Shown piece after piece: positions 33,393 to 35,566 of a DNA stretch of 35,566 bases. Position numbers and translations under genes: made by a program. The DNA comes from an uncultured Lachnospiraceae bacterium (GTDB taxonomy: Bacteria > Bacillota > Clostridia > Lachnospirales > Lachnospiraceae), in contig CADACD010000024.1 in the NCBI GenBank assembly GCA_902786365.1, positions 1 through 35,566 on the forward strand. The letters run 5' to 3'. The stretch's first letter is position 1, and each line of letters begins with the position of its first letter. Below the pieces are notes generated by a model. That model saw only the letters and a program-made list of their open reading frames with translations. It made no database searches and was not told the DNA's origin.

Positions 33393-35048
33393 ATGAGAAA
33401 TGTAATTGTTGCTCTAATACTTTTGCTTTCATTGAATGTTTTTGCCAAGAAACAATTGGTAGACTCTAAATGGCACCACTTGCTGCAAGAGGAATCTAAG
33501 ATTGGATATAATGACGTGTCTAAATATCCTAAACATCTGGTGGGTGAAACAGTTCACTTTGATGGAGTGGGCAATTTCTATGGCAACGGAGAACGGGGTT
33601 TTCATTGTTTCTATAACATAAAGCCTGATACTGTATGGCTTAAGAAACCCAAAGACAAGCCTCAGATTAATAAAGACTATTACCTTATGCCCTACTATCA
33701 TGGTATGGGCGAATATTCTGAAAAATCCTATAGAGATAATAGATATACTCCTATCACTGATATTTTAGAGACCCCTTTCAGAGTGGATTCTGTCTCTGAT
33801 GCGATATTTGCAGATAATAATATCAATACTTTTTGTAAAGTCTATCTGACTAATTTGATTTCTAATGAGAAACTGATATGGGTATCTACAACAGAGGATG
33901 ATGAAATCGTTACTATCTTCTCCGAATCTCTTGGAGAGAAGATAATTCCTTTAAACACGAAGATTTACGAGAACAGAGGGTCTTATTACTCCTCGAAACC
34001 GGGTGACTTTATTCAATATACTGTGGAGAAAGTAACCTATGTTTGTAAAGTGACCAGGATTGGCTATTACCCTAAATTGGTTCTTGGACTGAGGGATAAG
34101 AGAAATGAGCTTATCAGTTATGAATATACATATAGGGATAATGGGTACAGCTTACTTGATAAGAATCTAATAAGCCAAGCTGACTACGACGAAATAGTTG
34201 ACAATGACAAGGTATATGAAATCAACTCTGTAACTGACAAGAAAGCTCTTCATAATAAATTTCCTTTCAATTTCATTTTTATAGAGGGCGAAACCACTGA
34301 TAACGAATTTGTTTATCAGAAACTCGGAGGGGAAAGCAGCTATTATCTAAGTTCTTATAGAGACCTGTTGAAGAAAAACTCGAATGTCCTTATCGGAGAT
34401 AAAAAAACAATAAAAGGAAAAGAATACTTCGTGGCAACCTGCTGGGGTAAATGTTTCTATATTCCAGTAGGTAGCGTGTCGCTTAATAAAGAAGAACAGG
34501 CTAAACTTGATTCTCTGATGAGTTACTCTCAAGAGATAAGAGATAATTTTCTCGAAACCACAAAATGCTTTGAAATATATAGGAATGGTAGATATTATCA
34601 AGAGACTATGAAAGAGATGGACTCTTTTGAAAAATATGGACTCTCAATAGTGGACTGGGAAGTTTATGACGAAAGCGAATACACCGACGGTACCAGCATG
34701 AGGTTCAATTTTTATAACCCTTCAAAAAGTACCATCAAATATATTACGATTAATTTTCTTGGATATAACGCAGTCGACGACCCTGTGGGACGTACAATGA
34801 CAAGAAAATGTATCGGGCCAATTGAATCTAAGAAACTTGGCGAATATGAGTTCGAATACGTTTGGTTCACTGATATAGTTGAATACGCAAAGATAAAGTC
34901 TATAAAGGTGGACTATAAGAACGGTACTAGTAAGACCATAACAAACATCAGTAAAATTGAATGGTCTGATGAACTATATGAATTAGTGTTTAACCCACAA
35001 CTGAAAGATCTTAAAGATTTGAAACTGGAGGATCTTGATGAAGAATAA
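33393..35048 (+). CDS. Exported protein of unknown function
   Basis: A 551-aa protein with a clear signal peptide: basic start, hydrophobic core IVALILLLSLNVFA (about 5-18) and a likely cleavage after NVFA. There is no lipobox cysteine, so it is probably periplasmic or secreted. The mature part is rich in Tyr, Asp, Glu and Lys, with beta-type repeats of short strands and no family that I recognise. The region about 415-525 (WEVYDESEYTDGTSMRFNFY ... SIKVDYKNGTSKTI) looks like an immunoglobulin-type beta-sandwich. It has its own promoter and is followed 2 nt later by a small acidic gene. No functional call is justified. Confidence 0.8.
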   Translation: MRNVIVALILLLSLNVFAKKQLVDSKWHHLLQEESKIGYNDVSKYPKHLVGETVHFDGVGNFYGNGERGFHCFYNIKPDTVWLKKPKDKPQINKDYYLMPYYHGMGEYSEKSYRDNRYTPITDILETPFRVDSVSDAIFADNNINTFCKVYLTNLISNEKLIWVSTTEDDEIVTIFSESLGEKIIPLNTKIYENRGSYYSSKPGDFIQYTVEKVTYVCKVTRIGYYPKLVLGLRDKRNELISYEYTYRDNGYSLLDKNLISQADYDEIVDNDKVYEINSVTDKKALHNKFPFNFIFIEGETTDNEFVYQKLGGESSYYLSSYRDLLKKNSNVLIGDKKTIKGKEYFVATCWGKCFYIPVGSVSLNKEEQAKLDSLMSYSQEIRDNFLETTKCFEIYRNGRYYQETMKEMDSFEKYGLSIVDWEVYDESEYTDGTSMRFNFYNPSKSTIKYITINFLGYNAVDDPVGRTMTRKCIGPIESKKLGEYEFEYVWFTDIVEYAKIKSIKVDYKNGTSKTITNISKIEWSDELYELVFNPQLKDLKDLKLEDLDEE

Positions 35049-35050
35049 TC

Positions 35051-35308
35051 ATGGAATACGACTGGGACTATAACATATCAACTGTGAAGGATGCGGACGA
35101 GTTCGCACGGTTCCTTGTTGAGGAGCTGAAGGTGGAATACAACCCGGGGGATGACTTCAGCAAATATACCGATGCTGATGGCGATCCGCTCTTTGACGAG
35201 TTCGATGCTGACCTCTACAACCATATCTCGATGGACTGCTTCAATGTCTGCGACAAGGAAGATATCGACTTCATGGATCTCATCTACGCCCATGAAGAAA
35301 GTTTGTGA
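35051..35308 (+). CDS. Small acidic hypothetical protein
   Basis: An 85-aa, strongly acidic protein (many Asp/Glu, for example DADGDPLFDEFDADLYN) with no signal peptide or membrane segment. It starts 2 nt after the stop of the exported protein and is probably co-transcribed. Composition is more GC-rich than that gene. The DxDxD-like stretch near 42-47 could bind a metal ion, but the spacing is not a clear EF-hand. No family recognised. Confidence 0.65.
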   Translation: MEYDWDYNISTVKDADEFARFLVEELKVEYNPGDDFSKYTDADGDPLFDEFDADLYNHISMDCFNVCDKEDIDFMDLIYAHEESL

Positions 35309-35375
35309 CCCAAATAAACCAATAAAACCATTATCCGTAATAAATCCCCAAAAAATATTGTCAGGAATTGTGAAC

Positions 35376-35409
35376 TTTCAAGATAGAAATGCATAATTTT
35401 ATCTTGAAA
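35376..35409. repeat. Inverted repeat, 10-bp arms
   Basis: TTTCAAGATA (35376-35385) and TATCTTGAAA (35400-35409) are perfect arms around a 14-nt loop. An A-run follows on the plus strand, so it is not a plus-strand terminator. It is the first of three inverted repeats in a row after the last gene. Confidence 0.6.
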
Positions 35410-35423
35410 AAAAATAATGATGT

Positions 35424-35493
35424 GCTGTTAGAATCGGAAATAACTTAGTAGTGGAGCGCAGCGCAACGGAGAAGTTATTCTGATTTTAACAGC
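35424..35493 (+). repeat. Long imperfect inverted repeat (RNA hairpin on plus strand)
   Basis: Arms 35424-35446 and 35472-35493 pair over about 22 positions. The two non-identical positions (G31 and G36 of the left arm, counted from 35401, opposite T) would form G-U pairs in plus-strand RNA, with one bulged A, so the hairpin is stable only when read on the plus strand. The loop (35447-35471) is GC-rich (GGAGCGCAGCGCAACGGAG). No T-run follows. It could be a 3' end structure, a small RNA, or a repeat-family copy. Confidence 0.6.
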
Positions 35494-35503
35494 CAGTCGA
35501 CAG

Positions 35504-35562
35504 GCAATGCAAAAAAAATGAGGAAACCGAAGTTTCCTCAAAATGAATTAAATTTGCATTGC
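35504..35562 (-). terminator. Minus-strand rho-independent terminator nested in an outer inverted repeat
   Basis: On the minus strand a perfect 9-bp stem (35519-35527/35532-35540, TGAGGAAAC arms) closed by a TTCG tetraloop is followed by eight T's (35518-35511), an almost ideal intrinsic terminator. It implies a minus-strand gene to the right of this window. A further perfect 10-bp inverted repeat, GCAATGCAAA (35504-35513) / TTTGCATTGC (35553-35562), encloses it and overlaps the U-run, so the two structures exclude each other in part. Confidence 0.85.
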
Positions 35563-35566
35563 TAAT

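Noticed and set aside
35424-35493. Integron attC-like site
   Set aside because: The imperfect hairpin ends in GTTA/TAAC-like bases, but the R box patterns (RYYYAAC and GTTRRRY) do not fit and there is no integrase or cassette array.

Overview
This is a Bacteroidales-type chromosome window carrying one long plus-strand capsule or O-antigen polysaccharide operon (about 350-30690), followed by a conserved housekeeping gene (ettA) and a few unrecognised genes. The phylum call rests on three things seen in the sequence: promoters of the TTTG / TAnnTTTG type, almost no Shine-Dalgarno sequences before the genes, and an UpxY/NusG-like first gene of the kind that opens Bacteroides capsule loci. Genus cannot be settled; Prevotellaceae or Muribaculaceae-like genomes would fit.

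Layout. 1-551 holds no supported gene: a 14-bp promoter-like direct repeat, hairpins and a long leader. 552-2840 encodes an UpxY-like antiterminator with a long C-terminal extension and UDP-glucose dehydrogenase (ugd). 2843-17605 is the AT-rich, serotype-specific core: Wzx flippase, an SDR, a MenD-like ThDP enzyme, a pyruvyltransferase-family protein, a serine-acetyltransferase-like O-acyltransferase, a nucleotidyltransferase/HAD/kinase/nucleotidyltransferase-like module, an EpsG-type polymerase and five glycosyltransferases. 17622-26814 builds and starts the repeat unit: a sugar-4-ketoreductase-like SDR, a GT4, and close relatives of PglF, PglC, PglD and PglE (the UDP-N,N'-diacetylbacillosamine route). 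A four-gene ACP / SDR / KAS III / metallo-beta-lactamase-fold cassette sits between pglD and pglE. 26815-30451 holds two GT2 genes, an ATP-grasp ligase and a HAD hydrolase, with composition closer to the presumed host.

After the operon, 30540-30620 is the 3' relic of a second pglE-like gene. A rho-independent terminator, a consensus promoter and ettA (30775-32469) follow. Next come two small unknown ORFs, a probable structured RNA with its own consensus promoter (33081-33300, 6S-like fold), a secreted unknown protein with a small acidic partner, and a cluster of inverted repeats ending in a minus-strand terminator that points to an unseen minus-strand gene to the right.

How it works together (inference): the antiterminator lets RNA polymerase traverse about 30 kb. 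PglF/PglE/PglD make a bacillosamine-type sugar, possibly N-acylated with a short 3-hydroxyacyl group from the ACP cassette. PglC loads it on undecaprenyl phosphate, the GT4 and GT2 enzymes extend it, branch enzymes decorate it (uronate from Ugd, pyruvyl, acyl and possibly phospho-linked groups), Wzx flips it and the EpsG-like protein polymerises it. No wzz/wza/wzc export genes are in the window. No tRNA, rRNA, CRISPR array, insertion sequence or integrase was seen.
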